A stretch of 64,000 nucleotides of DNA from Mastacembelus armatus (GCF_900324485.2 NC_046640.1:6993357-7057356); one strand, 5' to 3'. Shown: positions 37,737-55,030, numbered from the stretch's first letter. The notes: a model not told the origin generated them from the sequence alone. Translations and numbers: made by a program.

Positions 37737-38277
37737 CAGTTTTGCCGAAAAAATCACCCCTGCCGTGAAAAGCACCCCCGTCACGGGAACGCGCATTTCA
37801 AGATAGTCGCCTCAAAACGAAACCAAACGAACAGTAGCCATCTCTTTCTTTAGTGTTATTTTTCTAGATCACAGTTTGTTCTCATTAAAGTTCATATATA
37901 ACTAGAAAGTGTCATGAAATATTGTTTAGCAGCAGAGTGAGGACTAGGCGAGCTGGATAGACTGCAGTGCTGTTTATGTCCACTAGATGTCCTCAGCGTG
38001 TCAAAAACTGTTTGTCTTGATTACCTCAGCCAACAAAGAAGCTTGTAAAGTGGCATGTTGATATATTGTCACAATGTCACAGCATCATATAAAACATTAG
38101 TGTTTTGCCCCGTGAGCAGTTACAATAATCTAACCTGCTGGAAATAAATGCATGGATGGGTTTCTCCAAGTCTGGTTTAGACATGATCCCTTTCATTCTG
38201 GCAATGTTTTTGAGGTTGTAAGATGCTGATGATGTAATTAATTTCATATGGTCTGACTCCTCATCAACACAATACAC

Positions 38278-39775
38278 AGGCCCAGCCTTTGCCACAGAGC
38301 AGGTGAGGAAGGAACTATCCAAACTAAAGACCAACAAAGCAAAAGAACCAGATGAGATCAGTCCCAGAGTACTTAAGGTGTCTGCTGGACAGCTTGCAGA
38401 GGTTTTTCAGCATTCTTCAACCTCTCTCTGAGGCTCAAAAAGGTGCCTAAGTTATGGAAAACTTCCTGTATTGTCTCATTACCAAAAAGAGGCCGTCCTC
38501 CTCCCGTTAGTGACTTCAGACCAGTAGCGCTAACATCACATGTCATGAAAGTGTTTGAGAGACTGGCCTTGCAACACCTGAGGTCTCAAGTGCCTGAATT
38601 CCTGGACCCCCTGCAGTTTGCATATCAGGAACACATCGGAGTGGAGGATGCCATCATCTTCTTAATGCACAGAGCATACTTCCGTCTGGAGAAGCAGGGC
38701 AACACTGTGAGACTCAAGTTCTTTGAGTTTTCAGGTGCTTTCAACACTATTCAGCCCCACCTGCTCAGTGTAAAGCTGCAGGAAATGGAAGTTCCCACAG
38801 ACATGGTGGAGTGGATCACAGACTACCTCACTAGGCGACCACAGTTTGTTCGCTTAGATGGCTGCATATCTGATGTGGTGATGAGCAGCACCGGTGCACC
38901 CCAAGGAACTGTACTGGCACGATTCCTGTTTACATTCTACACCTCAGACTTCCGCTACAACTCAAGAACCTGTCCCCTCCAAAGTTCTCTGATCACTCTT
39001 CAATCATTGGATGCATCAATAATGATAACGATGAGGAGTACAGACACTTGATAAAAAGCTTTGTTAATTGGTGTAAATTCAACTGTCTAAAGGTCAATAT
39101 CAAGAAAACCAGAGAACTGGTGGTGGACTTTAGGAGGAGCAGGAAGACCCCAGTCCCTGTCTCCATCCTTGGAGAGGAAGTGGAGATTGTGAACTCCTAC
39201 ATATATCTTGGAGTCTATATTAACAACAAACTGGACTGGTCAAACAACACAGATGCACTCTTCAAGAAAAGACAGAGCAGACTGTTCTTCCTCAGGAGAC
39301 TCTGTTAATTTGGCCTGTGCAACAAGCTACTGAAGACGTTCTATCAGTCTGTAGTAGTGAGTTCACTGTTCTTTGCAGTTGTGTGCTGGGGAGGTGGCAT
39401 CAAGGCTGGTGAGGCCAACAGACTAAACAAGTTGATCAGGAAGGAAAAATCTGTTGTTGGACTGGAACTGGACAGTCTGGAGGCTGTGGCAGAGAGGAGG
39501 ATGGTGGACAAAACCAACTCCCTACTGGACAATTCTGCCCACCCACTTCATGAGAAACTGTGGAGAATGGGAAGTTAATTCAGCCACAATCTAATTCCTC
39601 CTAAAGCCAAGACTGAGAGATTCAGGAAGCCTTTTGTGTCCACGGCCATAAGACTCTATAATTCCACAATAACGCACCCCCCCCCCCCCCCCCCCCCCCA
39701 CACACACAAAAAAAAGAATAACTGCTGTAACAAATGAATTTCCCCTTGGGGATTAATAAAGTATTCTTCTTCTTA
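38278..39775 (+). mobile_element. 5'-truncated Rex1/CR1-group LINE (reverse transcriptase part)
   Basis: Coding pieces at 38278-38450, 38443-39051, 39048-39308 and 39330-39578 give a fish non-LTR reverse transcriptase: SDFRPVALTSHVMKVFERL, DPLQFAYQ, AFNTIQPHLLSVKL, STGAPQGTVLA, then LVVDFRRSRKTPVPVS, YIYLGVYINNKLDWS and VCWGGGIKAGEANRLNKLI. The frame shifts several times, so it is dead. The YxDD region near 38980-39010 is damaged. The 3' end has a 23-nt C-run (39677-39699) and finishes AATTTCCCCTTGGGGATTAA then TAAAGTATTC, as in fish Rex1/CR1-type tails. The endonuclease is missing. Confidence 0.85.
39677..39699. repeat. Cytosine homopolymer, 23 nt
   Basis: A pure C-run within the LINE 3' region, followed by CACACACA and an A-run. 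Confidence 0.9.
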
Positions 39776-39885
39776 AAACTCAAGTCGTTCGTTGGTTTCA
39801 TTATAAGGCGACTGTCTTGAAATGCGCGTTCCCGCGACGGGGGTGTTTTTCACGACAGGGGTGCTTTTTTCGGCACAACACCGTA

Positions 39886-42085
39886 ATGGCATGAAAAGGT
39901 GCGCAAGGCTGACCTGCTTGACAAGGCTCTTACGGCCGAGGTCTCATACCGCCGCGGTCCGTGAACGCAGCAGCATCAGATGATGAGAGCGGCTCATCAG
40001 CTGCAGACAGTCAGGTGTGGTCGGCAGGGAGACGTCACGACCGGAGTCGTGATCCAGCGGACTCTACCGGGACAAAAACAACATCTACCCCGGATCTGAC
40101 TAGATGACCCACCTACCGAGCACCGAGAGCCGTGAAAGACAAACGTAAGTGGCTCTACAGTGGCTGCTTCAGACCTTCCCCGGGTTATAAGACGTTTTCA
40201 GACGTCTTGGTGTCAATGACTAGGCCGGGGTCAGGCCCAGACACCGTCACTCCAGACTGCGCAAGCGAAGTAGAGGATTTTAAGGTTTTCTCGCTTGACC
40301 GCAGCGGGACACACCCTATCAAACACAAACTAACATTTTTATAAACTTTTGCGGCTGATTTGTAACTTCGGCTGTGGTAGCCAAAGCTTAACATAAAGAG
40401 TTTTTATCCCGTTTTCTGTTTCATGCTGCTGGTGCATTAGTTACCACTTAGCTAACTACAACTGTCCCGGAGCTGTGAAAGTGTGACCGTGGAAATAAAC
40501 TGTTGATTATCGACCAGGCGAGTCAGCATTATGTTAGTTCATGTTCGCCCTGTTGTAACTTCTTCTTGTCCACACGGGCAGAAAAGGCGATAGGTGTCTT
40601 ACATTAGCGTCAGGAAACAGGTATTTTCGTGGAAAGTTTGGGGTGGCATTATTTCAGACCTAGAACTGGTATAGTTAAACCTGAAAGCAGCCTTTATTGC
40701 TTTCATGGGAATTTCAAGCCAAACTATGTTTTAAAATCTCAGCAAGAATTCGGTGCTACAGTGGGTGGTGCACACAGCGTTACACAGGTTAAATCTCTTT
40801 AAACAGCATGTGTTATTTTTAGTTTAAGATACGCTGTCAGTGCTAGCCGAATTGAAGTATGGGTAACATAAGACTCAATAAGACATTAGAAACGTCCCGT
40901 TATTTAGCCGCCTGTAGAGGCACCGACAGCCTTTCCTGTTTTCATGGAAACTGTCCCAGCATTAACTAGCCCTGGTCTGCTTTTCTGTGCTAGGCTAGAG
41001 AGTTGGACTGTCAGCTAAACCAGATAAGTTCTAGGATGTTGACAGACAAACCAGGATAAGGACAGTGTTACTGTGACTCAGCTATTGTTTGAGGACTAGG
41101 TAAGGAGGTAAGGAGAGGATCACACTGCGTACAACAAACAGAAACTGTATGTAGTGAGCCGAGTGATTGGTGTGATATGGTGTGACCTCTTTACTTTTTT
41201 CCTTTCTTTGTTTAGCTCCTTTTAAACCTGAGGGTGAAGCCAGAAGAAGAAAACGGAAGGGACACCCTTGTCGTATAATGAAATAAGGAACAGTCCACCC
41301 TTTACCCAACCACCAGAGAAACAGAAGTGAAATGAACTGATGAAATGAAAAGGAACCAGCACATTTAGCCACTTCTGAACTGCAGGGAAAAGGTGCAGTT
41401 TGCACCTCTTCAGAATAAGAGATGGCTCGTGAGTGAGAAGTGGAGGAGTTCAGGGCAATAACTGGCAATAACTGGAGTTTTGATCAGCTGTAAGTTCACC
41501 TGTCCATTAGACTGTCAGAGCAGAAACCACAAAACGCTAAATCCCTCTGTCTTGGATCCTTGATGTGTGACTTTGAAAGTTAAGTGAAAACATCACATTC
41601 AGCACTGGACTGCATCCAGAGGAAGAAGAAGGGAGTGTCCACTCTGCACTGACAGAACTGTGAATGCAAAAGTCAAAGTGTCGTCACAGGTTGGAAATCC
41701 CCTGCAGGAGTTTCATTGGGTGGAACTGGAACTAAGGTGGCAGCACACGGCCGGGCTTAGCTGTGGAGCATGAATCATAAATGCACAGCTCTTGGGAAAT
41801 GTTCCGTATACTGCTGGCTACTGTGGTTTCACTATGAAACCAAAGAGCATGATGTGACCATTTGAACTGAAGCTTAAGGATAAAACAAAAATAAAAGTGC
41901 CGAAATTTAACGGGAAATGTTCTCTTACGGGTATGGGGATGCCTGCGATCTGTGGACACACTCTTGTGGTACTTTAAGCGTGTAGCACTGGGAGGTGAAA
42001 CCAAGAAAAACACTGGGGAGAGTACAAATATCACCTCCTTCTATGAAACTGATTTTACTTTGAAACTCAGTAAGAGGCCATCCAC
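39886..42085 (+). promoter_or_regulatory. rab35: rab35 promoter region, 5' UTR and first intron
   Basis: CpG-bearing sequence from about 39890 to 40330 suggests the promoter. A non-coding exon may end at about 40144 (GACAAAC|gtaagtgg). The coding exon probably starts at 42071 after the acceptor ttactttgaaactcag. The 1.9 kb between has no gene that I can support. Confidence 0.45.
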
Positions 42086-46051
<3,966 letters not shown>

Positions 46052-47434
46052 GACCCAGACACCAAAGCCACTTCTCACTCATCGCTTACACAAAGAGCAT
46101 TCAGACAAGATTGGGAAACCGTGCCTTAGGAGATAAGTCTTTTAAACTGCAGATATGAATGTCAGAAACTGTGTGGTCCATTATTTACTATGCCAAGTTA
46201 CAACACAACAGTCTACGGGTTATACTGCTTAACTGTTGGTTGTTTAGTAACTGAGGCTGAGGGATTTCAAGTAGGTCACTGCTGACTGCACAGGTTACAG
46301 AGTTAAAGGACCATTATGGTGTATTTTAGTTTTTAGCACATGTATTACATCTAAAATTTAAGGGCATGTTGTAGTTTTTACATTTCGCTGTACTTGTTAT
46401 GAGGATGGAGGAGTTGTTCAGTCCGTCCAACACTCCAGAGTAAAAACTCTTCTCTAACTAACAAATATCTCCATTATCCATTAACATGTTTTAACCAATA
46501 AACTGTCCGAAAATAGGTCCCATTACAATTTCCTAAAGTCTGAGATGATGCCATGAAATTGCCAGTTAAATAGTCTGCTATAACATAATAAAGTAAAAGT
46601 AAAAGAACATCTTCACAAATGGGGGAGTAGATTTAAATAAAGTGAAGTTTGCCATTTTGCTTGAAAATTGATTTTGAGCCCCCAGCATGAGACGATGCGT
46701 TACACATCAAAGGTGAACAATCTGCACTTCATTTCTGCAAAGAAACAACTGAAAAAGTCAGGGGAGGCATTATTTAACCAAACTCTATTCAAGTATCTGC
46801 AAGTTGATTTTTTTTTTTTTTGTTTTAGTGGTACATACTGTCTGTAAAGTTAATAAATAACAAACCCTAATACATGGTGGTGCAATATGAAATGTATGAG
46901 TGAAAACATAAAAACACTGATATGGTCCTTTAACTGCGCACTAGTAAACCACTGTTAGGCGCTAGTATTCAGTGTTAAGTGTTTCACCACTGAGAGGGGA
47001 CGGGTTGCAGTTGTTACTAAATTGTAACCGTGACACACTAACAGGTGTGATGAGTGCACTCTGTATGCCTTACTTCAGTTCAAAGGAGTTCAAATCCAAG
47101 ACTACAGTGAGTATAACCTCAAGACAAATGTGAGCCTAAAGTGTTAAAAGTCATTACTATGTTGTTTTTAAATGTTACCTAGCAGATGTGTCCAAATCCA
47201 AATAAAGCAATAAACCCAGAGTTATTGTTTGTATAAAATAGAGGCCTGTGCTTCAGGTGGAACAGCGATTAATGTAAAATTCAGAGTTTCTTATGAATAG
47301 GATTATTCTGTAATGACTCAATTGTCTCCTGAATGTTGAAGGATAGTGCTGGTGCTGTGGGGAAACTGATAGACAATAACATCCCCACTTTGTCTGTTGA
47401 TATTTGATTATGTACTTTGGTTTTTAGTAATAAA
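46052..47434 (+). other. rab35: rab35 3' UTR with several poly(A) signals
   Basis: Candidate AATAAA signals at 46852-46857, 47201-47206 and 47429-47434 suggest alternative 3' ends. No coding signal is seen. Confidence 0.5.
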
Positions 47435-48537
47435 ATCCTAATCTGAAAAGTTAGTAGTAGTGACAGTTGTCAGATATAAGATTTTCCTCTGCAGTATATC
47501 AGAGCAGTAGTAAAAATCAGAATAAGTTTCTGTTAGTATTTGCATTTTAACATACTTCAAATTCATGCTAGTGCATTAATGGCGTAAAAACAGCCCAACC
47601 CAAATCTGTGTGGAGCCCATCGTCCACAGGCCAAAGCAGCGTACTGAACTGTGTGGGGGTGTCAACATGAATGCTTCTGCTGTGCTTTGAGCCAGTGCAG
47701 CTGCACAGCACTGCAGTTTGACCTTGACAGTCACTCATTCTATAAACTAACACTTCTTTCTAAATTGTGTAACTTGTCTGTGTAAATAATGAAATCGCAT
47801 GCAGAATATGAGGCTCCATGATGCACTGAACAGCTGGTCCTTGCTGTCAGGTCATAAAAACACTGATATGGTCCTTAAGAAAACAATCACAGAGGATTCA
47901 GCTGCAGCGTGCACCCGTTGCGTCTCTGAGACCGGAGGTAAAGATGTGGAACTAATGAAAGATGTGTCATTAGGAATGATGCACCAGTGTCCAACACCAT
48001 CAAACCCTGCAGCTGGAAACCTGTCACATGGGGCTTGTGTCGCTCAAAATGGAACTGAGCTGAAAGTCTCACTGACTGAAACAGTTCAAACACAGACAGA
48101 TGCTTTTTACGATGCACCTTATGCCTTTTATAATAAATATAATAAATCTCTTTGATGCATCAGTGTTCACCAGCATTAACACCATAATTTCCAACTGCAG
48201 CAAACACTTGTAACACTGATGCTCAAGAAGGTGGAAGTGCTTTTTTATTTTGAAAACCAAAGCCTACAGAGGAATAGCCTTCACATCACAGGAAAATCCC
48301 GTTTGATTCACTGGTGGAAATTGTCTTGGAGGCTATCAGCTACTGATATTTACTTGGGGCAAACTGGTAGTGTGTGTCTGCCAAACAAACAGTTCTTTGC
48401 TGAAAAAGGCCATTCCAGTTTCCCCACCCAAAAGCTGATGGGAACAACATTTTCTTAAGAGTTCCCAGAGCACATGAATGCAGCGTCACACATAAGCAGT
48501 TCATCATCCTCGTTTTTGCTCGCATGCGTTTCCACCA
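47435..48537. other. Interval between the convergent rab35 and anapc2 ends
   Basis: The last part is the anapc2 3' UTR on the minus strand, with AATAAA at 48249-48244. An open frame of 118 codons on the plus strand (47799-48155) lacks any recognisable domain or splice context and is not called. Confidence 0.5.
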
Positions 48538-51500
48538 TCAGCTGGATTTGGGGAGTCTGTAGACACCTGCAGAGACCACCAGCTGATGCTCCCGGACCTT
48601 CCTCTGCAGGAAAGCCTCCAGCTCGTTGACATCCATTTCTGTGACAACAGGTCCTGTGGCGACAAACATCCGGAGCATGGAGTGGATCCGTTCCAGAGTC
48701 ATGCTATCCAGATTTGTCAGCATGGCCTGGATGTAGGCCCAGAACAGCTGCAGAGACAATGGCCGAAAATTTTAAGATGATTTTTAGCATCACATTTCAT
48801 CCTGTTAACTGTTTGAAAGGGTCCGTGTGTGTCATACCTGAAGCTTTTCCTCCCTCTGCTCAGACTGCGTGGTGGTATTGGAGTCTCTCTCCTCATCACT
48901 GTCAATCAGCATCACCCCTCTCTCCATCTTCTCTTTGGAGGAGCCCTTCTCCACCACATAGTAGCGCCCTCCGGCTTCCTCCCTCAGCACACCATGCTGC
49001 TGCCAAAGTGCTAGTTTCCTGTGCACGAGCTCCTTCGGGGCGCCCAGTTTCAAACTCAGCTCCTCCAGCGTCCACGAACCTGATGGATGAGAAACAGCAG
49101 CCGTTAACACAGATCCGACTTTCTCTCACACGTTCCAGTATCTATCACAGGGATTTTATTGTGAAGCAGCTGCAGGAAGTGATGTCTGATGGTAACAATC
49201 CCTGTACATCCCAGCTGCTATAGAAATATAACATCTGTGTCTGGCTTAGGTGGCAAACAAGAGCATTTCCCAAAGAAGTTGGTTGTACTTTTTTCCTGGA
49301 AGTGCAGGATGATGGCAGCATGGATGGGGGAGACAGTGAGGTTGGGGAGGGTACGATCCTCCAGCTCAACATCCATAGTGACTGAACCCAGGTGAGGCTT
49401 CCAGCTCAACGTCCTCATAGCCTGAGACACGGAAGACAAACTGTTAACAGAAAGCATCACCTGCAGCAACTTACCAAGTGAATCCACCACAGAAACCAAA
49501 AGAAAGAGATCAGTATCTTGCAGCCTCCACCTTGAGTTTCTCATAGCGGTGAGTGTAGGCCTCCATGGCCTGGCAGACAAGTGGAGGCAGCTCCAGCTTC
49601 TCCTCCTTGAGTGGAGGCCAGAACTCGGACGACAGGATGATGGCTGACAGGGACAGCGGGGGCTGCTCCTCCTCGCTCAGCCTCGATTCCTCCTCACGAA
49701 TGTTACTGTTGATCCTCCGGGAGTCTGCCATGTCCTGGAGAGGAGACAAACAGCACAGACATGTAACAAGTAATGTTTTTCACTCTTTATTTACACATCT
49801 GTGTTATTGTAATTCATATGATTCGTAAAGATTTTAACTGCAAATTCAATCTGAATGAATAAACAGAAACATTTGTAAAATTATGGGTTGTTTCCTGTTT
49901 TTATCCAGGTGGGTGACATTATCGACTGGGATGTTACAAGCCAAACATGTGGCCCTCGTGTTTAAACGTCAGTGCATTTGTCAGTGTTGGTTGTTTGGGG
50001 TATTTGTGACCAGTGACCACAAAGACCTATAAAGCTGGTTACCTTCAGCATGACCTCGCAGTAATGCATGTGAGACTCCCCGAACCTGAGCTTCAGCAGC
50101 TCCACGTTACGGATCTCCCTGCAAACACACAGAACACAATATCATACAGAAAAACAACGGATGATGACTGAAAATGCAAAGACGAACTGATTCATATTTG
50201 TACTTTCATTCATTAAGAGACCTGTGATTTTCTCTTTTTAATTTTAAAATTATTCATTTGATTATTTGATGGAATAATCAGTAGAATACTCAGTTATGTG
50301 TTTCATTGGCTGAAGCCCGTCGTTCAGTGTAATTTAATGGATGCAGTGCCCTGGTGTGGGACTGTTTCTTTTTATACTGCGTCCCATGTGGTAGGAATGT
50401 ATCCAAATGTTCTGGATTCCTGATAGTCTTGTTTGTTTGCATGTACCTGGCAGTGTTGTAGTTGAGCTGGTGCAACAGTCTGTCAGCCAGCACGGCTCTG
50501 TACTCATCGATGAAGATGTCCTTACTGCCGTAGATACTGACCAGCAGGCTGATGATATCTGACGAGCGATGCTTCGAGCCCATTTTGTCTGACAAATCCA
50601 TGAAGAATAAACATGTCAGACGCCAGTGATGCTCAGTTAATTCATCAACACCACATCACGGTCAGTGTGACAGAGAAATGAAGACATGACGTGTTTACTG
50701 ACCCGGGACAGCGTCGGTTGGGTCTGGGGTCCAGTCCTCTGGGTCATTGCCTTCTTCATCGCTGTCCTGCATCTCCAGAGTCACTGGGTCTCCTCTGGAC
50801 AGCTCCGAGGCCAAGTCAGTGCAGCCTTCTGCATCTCCAGTCAGACCAGCTACAATCTGCCTCACCGTGTCCTCCCGAGTCCTGAAACACAGCACAGCTT
50901 CTTGCCTGTATCCTTTTTATCTGCTTTTGGTTTGAACGGTCTGGTTTTATATAGCTGGAGTCTATTTATTTTGGCCATTTGTGCTTTATTCTCTGAACAA
51001 GTAAAGTCTTTTAACAACTGATCTCAAACTAGATCCCAAAGCTCAGGAAGAGATCGACAATATCAGCCATCAATGGTAAACTTCATTTCAAACAGAACTA
51101 AACCTGACCGTGTGAACCAACAGTAATAAATTCATGTCACATTAAAATTCTGTAAATAAAAAGTTCTCTAAGTGCAAAGAACTCACCTGAGGTACTTGCG
51201 GATCGGTTGGCAGGCGACCTGCAGGATGACCATAGACGGGTCCAGCTCTCTGAGGGCCTTGATGGCCGAGATGTACACGGTCAGGATGTCAGACGTGTGA
51301 ACCCCTGATGACAGACGATATTAAAATTAGCTTCTTATCCTGCTCTTTTAAATGTCATCCTGCACAAATCCTTCACCTAGAGATATCATTAAGTGGAAAA
51401 ATGAACTTTCTGACAACCTTTAAAACTGCTTCCTTCAGGTCTGAACTTATTAAAGTGTGGAATTATATATTCACACATCTGTGACAGTAGAGTAGGAGTG

Positions 51501-53924
51501 GGGTTCATGCTGAACTAACCTGGGTGCAGCAGGCGGCTTTCAAAGGCAGATTTCAATGAGGTGAGGAGCTGCTGTCTCTGGTTGGTTCTCTCCAGACAAA
51601 ACTTGAGATCTTCAATAGCAGCTTTAGATTCTGGGAAATCTGAACACGATGAGGGTGAAAATAAACAGGAGGGAAGCTGAAGCTCTGTATTTAGCTTAGC
51701 TCAGCACAAAGAGCAGCACTGTCAGAGCTGAAAACAAGGACCTTTAAGAACAGACTTTTAGTTAAAATCAGATCTGTGACGGATCCTTCAAGCAACAAAA
51801 AAAAAAAAACTAAACTGCTGTGATAACATGCTGGGACACTTTAGACATAAAATATCTCCTCTCTTACCTCTAATGATGCTGAAGAGCTCTTCAATCCTCA
51901 TGTTGACATAGATCCTACAGAAAAACTGGTGCATGTGGCATCTCCACTGTTTCAGGATGGAGCTGGTAGACTGACCGGTCTGGACGCTGGGAGCGCTGGG
52001 AGCACTGGGAGATGGTAGTGAACTGTCAGTGTGCACCTCGCTTGCAAACACTTTGCTCAGCCAGCCCAGCACCATCTCCAGCCACTGCCACACGAAAACA
52101 AAGTAACATTAGCACAGTATCGTTCCAGCAGAGATCCTGACAAGACTTCATGAAGCTGATCATCGGTGTGGACGGACTGACGGACAGATGCTTTACCTCC
52201 TGGAACTCCAGCAGGAAGGACCGTTCGTACTCGCCCCTGCAATGCTGCTCCATTCGCTGCTCAATGAGCTTGTGCAGGATGGAGGTGACAGCCTCAGAGC
52301 TGACCCACTCCAGCAGCTGTAGTTTGGAGCTACAACCACAAAAACAAACAAAAAAACCATTTAAAACATGCATGTGCTGTGTGAGATTTCTGAACTACTT
52401 TTGTTACACATCCTTTTACGTTTTTTTTTTTTTTGCTCCTGCTGCTGCTTTTTTCTGTTATAGTGAGTTTCATGTGGAAACATTTAAATTGCACACTATT
52501 TATTCATTTTAGGTTTGGCTATTCTGCATCACTTAATATAACTGACCATCATTGCCTCATGTTGTGTGTTTGCTTAATGTAAAGCTCTGGTCACCATTTT
52601 TTAGGTTTGTGTTTTCATTTTAAAGCCTGTTCCAGTGAACTTCAAACTCTCCACCAGCTCCTCACAAAAACACCCTTCTCTGAGTCCACTCACAGAATAT
52701 GGCTGAGCTCCTGTAGCTGTTCCAGCGCCTCCTTACACCAGCACTGCTGTGTGGGGACCCCGCAGCCTGGGCAGGCCCCTCCCCCCGGACCATCGGTAAC
52801 CTCGGCCCCGTCCTCAGCCTCACCCTCCTGGTTCATATAGACAGAAAAGGTCCTGCTGTAAAATTCCAGCACTCGCTCTTGGAGAACAGGGGAGGGAGAG
52901 AAGAGGAGAAGGGCCCTGATGACGGTATAGGCCCGTTCCTGGAGGCCCTTGGGTTGTAGACCGCAGAGACCACCACGGCCCTCGTCTTGCCATATCCCCA
53001 GCCTCTCCAAACCACCTAGGAGGAGGAAGAGGGGATGAATACTGTTGCTGTCCTGACAGACAGAGAAAACCAGAGGCTGGTACTGAACTTATGAACTGAT
53101 CTTCCACTTGCCCAGGAAAGGATGCAGTCGTTCAAACAGTGTTCGGAAGGTGGTGAGGAGAACCCAGGCCCTGTCTCTCTCCTCCAGCTCGTTCTCTGGC
53201 TGTTTGAGTCCGCACCAGAACTCAGGAACCACAGAGGAGGACAGACGCATCTGCAGAGTCTCCAGCAGCCATCCGCCCAGCAGCTGGTCCAGCCCATGGC
53301 TACTCAGCAGGGCCAGGGAGTCCGAGAGGCTCCGCTCTGACACCAGGCATCGAGGAGACACCTAAAAAAAAAGGAGCAAAACAGAGATAAGTGATTGTGC
53401 TTGGACACATTTAGTTCACAGGTTTAAAAGTCTGTTTTACAAACTGATCTCAGCTGTAATTTACGTTGATTTGGCCTTACTGAATGTTGATCTAGGTCAA
53501 ATATGTTTGTCATTCATTCAGTGTGATTTTCTTATATTTACAGCTGGATGCTTCACTGTGCTGCCAGATGTTGCACATTAAGAAGACACTGCAGAACAGA
53601 AAACAACCAGGGATAGAAAAAGACGAGGACGGTGACACAGATATGCCGAATTAACCCGAATGACCGTCTAATTAGTGAACTGTCCTTAGTCATATCCCAC
53701 TGGGCATGAACTATTGTCCCAAACAAGAAAACATGCAATCATGAGATTTCTGAATGGACGTCTGCTCTACCAGTTCACTCAGTGCAGATTTCTATCATTG
53801 GGCTATAGCGCTAAAGCCTACCCACCAAAGCCGCAGTCACGGTTTCCCAAGCATCAGCAACCCCCTGTTGTGCTGCGGCTCCCGAAGTTTCCGCCGAGTC
53901 CGAGTCCATCACAGTTTCCTCCAT
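48538..53924 (-). CDS. anapc2: ANAPC2, cullin subunit of the anaphase-promoting complex
   Basis: Fourteen coding exons (minus): 53924-53826, 53361-53097, 53015-52694, 52329-52197, 52084-51868, 51639-51520, 51304-51187, 50881-50703, 50588-50447, 50118-50043, 49734-49531, 49421-49289, 49079-48838, 48747-48538. Total 2460 nt, 819 residues (human 822), in phase throughout. Landmarks: AWETVTAAL near the N-terminus; the Cys cluster CPGCGVPTQQCWC; cullin-repeat blocks RRWRCHM-like KQWRCHMHQFFCRIYVNMRI; REDTVRQIVAGLTGD; SSDIISLLVSIYGSKD; cullin-homology KDMADSRRINSNIREE; SSEFWPPLKEEKLELP; and the winged-helix end LRMFVATGPVVTEMDVNEL... YRLPKSS. With the RING protein ANAPC11 it forms the catalytic module that ubiquitinates cyclins and securin. 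It is head-to-head with rnf25. Confidence 0.98.
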
Positions 53925-54325
53925 TTTCTTACACTTTCTTCACAAACGACGAACTAGCTTGTGGGAGTACAACATTTAAAGTTCGGACAATCTTGTCGTG
54001 GTATTACGACGCATATGTCTGTGTACAAGTGCACATTATGTGTTATATGTTTTTAAATGATTATTTTTCTTATAGCAATACAATAATTCCAAAACCCATT
54101 ACAGTCTCTGCTACTAATATCGCGGGGTTTCTTTTTTTTTTCCCTTCTTCTTCTTCTACTTTTTCTTCTTCTTCTTCCGGCAAACTGTACGTATTCCAAC
54201 CCTCCAACGTTAACACAGTTATCCAATTTACCATTGAGCAAAATAGTTTTATTTTGAAAACTCGCAGGAAGTATTGTCCTGACTGTATAGTATCACACTT
54301 GACATTTTGTTGTCCTACAGGTTTT

Positions 54326-54345
54326 CTGCCCCCCGGTGGTCACAG
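54326..54345 (-). promoter_or_regulatory. CTCF-like motif 1
   Basis: CTGCCCCCCGGTGGTCACAG; its reverse complement fits the CTCF core CCACCAGGGGGCAG closely. Motif points to the minus strand. Confidence 0.55.
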
Positions 54346-54557
54346 TTGGGAACTACAACCTACCATTAAAATCTGTGGTTACACGGTGTTACGATCAGAA
54401 TAACTGCTGTCGGTGTGGTCAAATCAATACTACAGTCAATAACTGCAGGATCAATATCTGTTATATTATCATTATTATCAAATTATCACAGTACACATAC
54501 CAATTTTCTCTGTTGAGACATGCACTTAAACAGAGATCCTCTGTGTACAGCTGTTTT

Positions 54558-54577
54558 CTGCCCTCTAGTGGCCACAG
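54558..54577 (-). promoter_or_regulatory. CTCF-like motif 2
   Basis: CTGCCCTCTAGTGGCCACAG; reverse complement contains GGCCACTAGAGGGCAG, a near-consensus CTCF core. Motif points to the minus strand. Confidence 0.6.
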
Positions 54578-54680
54578 TAAGTTATCACATTGCTATTAAC
54601 GTAAATATAACTACATTGAGTGTAGTGCTACTTCCGGTTACTATTCAAAATAAAACTTACAATAGCGTTAGTTACGCAGT

Positions 54681-54700
54681 GTTACCACTAGAGGGCACAG
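54681..54700 (+). promoter_or_regulatory. CTCF-like motif 3
   Basis: GTTACCACTAGAGGGCACAG; plus-strand orientation. It sits about 45 bp after a CTACTTCCGGTTA word. Confidence 0.55.
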
Positions 54701-55030
54701 TTTCACCAGTCAAGAGTAAAATCTATGGCACGTTCAAAATCTTCTTTTATTGAACCCAGAAATAACAACACTGAAAAAAACAAAACAAGATGTAAAAATG
54801 AGCAAAAATGTTAAAGAGAATTATTTAATATGTACCTAAGTTTACACGATGGCTGCATGTATTTTAAACACTGATATTTCCCACATGGTAAGAGCGAAAA
54901 CCTACAACCACACCACCCCCTATATCAAGGTAGCCAAATTGAGCGTAATGCTACTTCCGGTTAAAATTTTAAAAATTAAATACTTTTTAAAATTTTAAAC
55001 GTTACAATTCCAGCAGTTGTAGTCACGCAC

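Larger units (their letters stand above)
37737..39883. mobile_element. Element with ~96-bp inverted terminal repeats, enclosing a LINE
   Basis: 37737-37832 and 39787-39883 are inverted copies at roughly 85% identity by eye. Both contain GGGAACGCGCATTTCAAGA and a ...CACCCC(T/C)G(C/T)CGTGAAAA... series, and both are bordered outside by TA (37735-37736 and 39884-39885). I read them as the long terminal repeats of a TA-targeting DNA transposon whose right half is almost only its terminal repeat. A LINE (38278-39775) makes up most of the interior. About 445 bp (37833-38277) may be original interior, without a transposase frame. The alternative is two separate MITE copies in opposite orientation. 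Confidence 0.6.

Noticed and set aside
41082-41468. Minus-strand frame of 128 codons in rab35 intron 1
   Set aside because: No domain, no conserved motif, and no splice partners. Probably random.
47799-48155. Plus-strand frame of 118 codons between rab35 and anapc2
   Set aside because: Composition and content are unlike a known protein, and it lies where two 3' UTRs converge.
48714-53365. Many plus-strand frames of 60-170 codons
   Set aside because: All are antisense shadows of the anapc2 exons.
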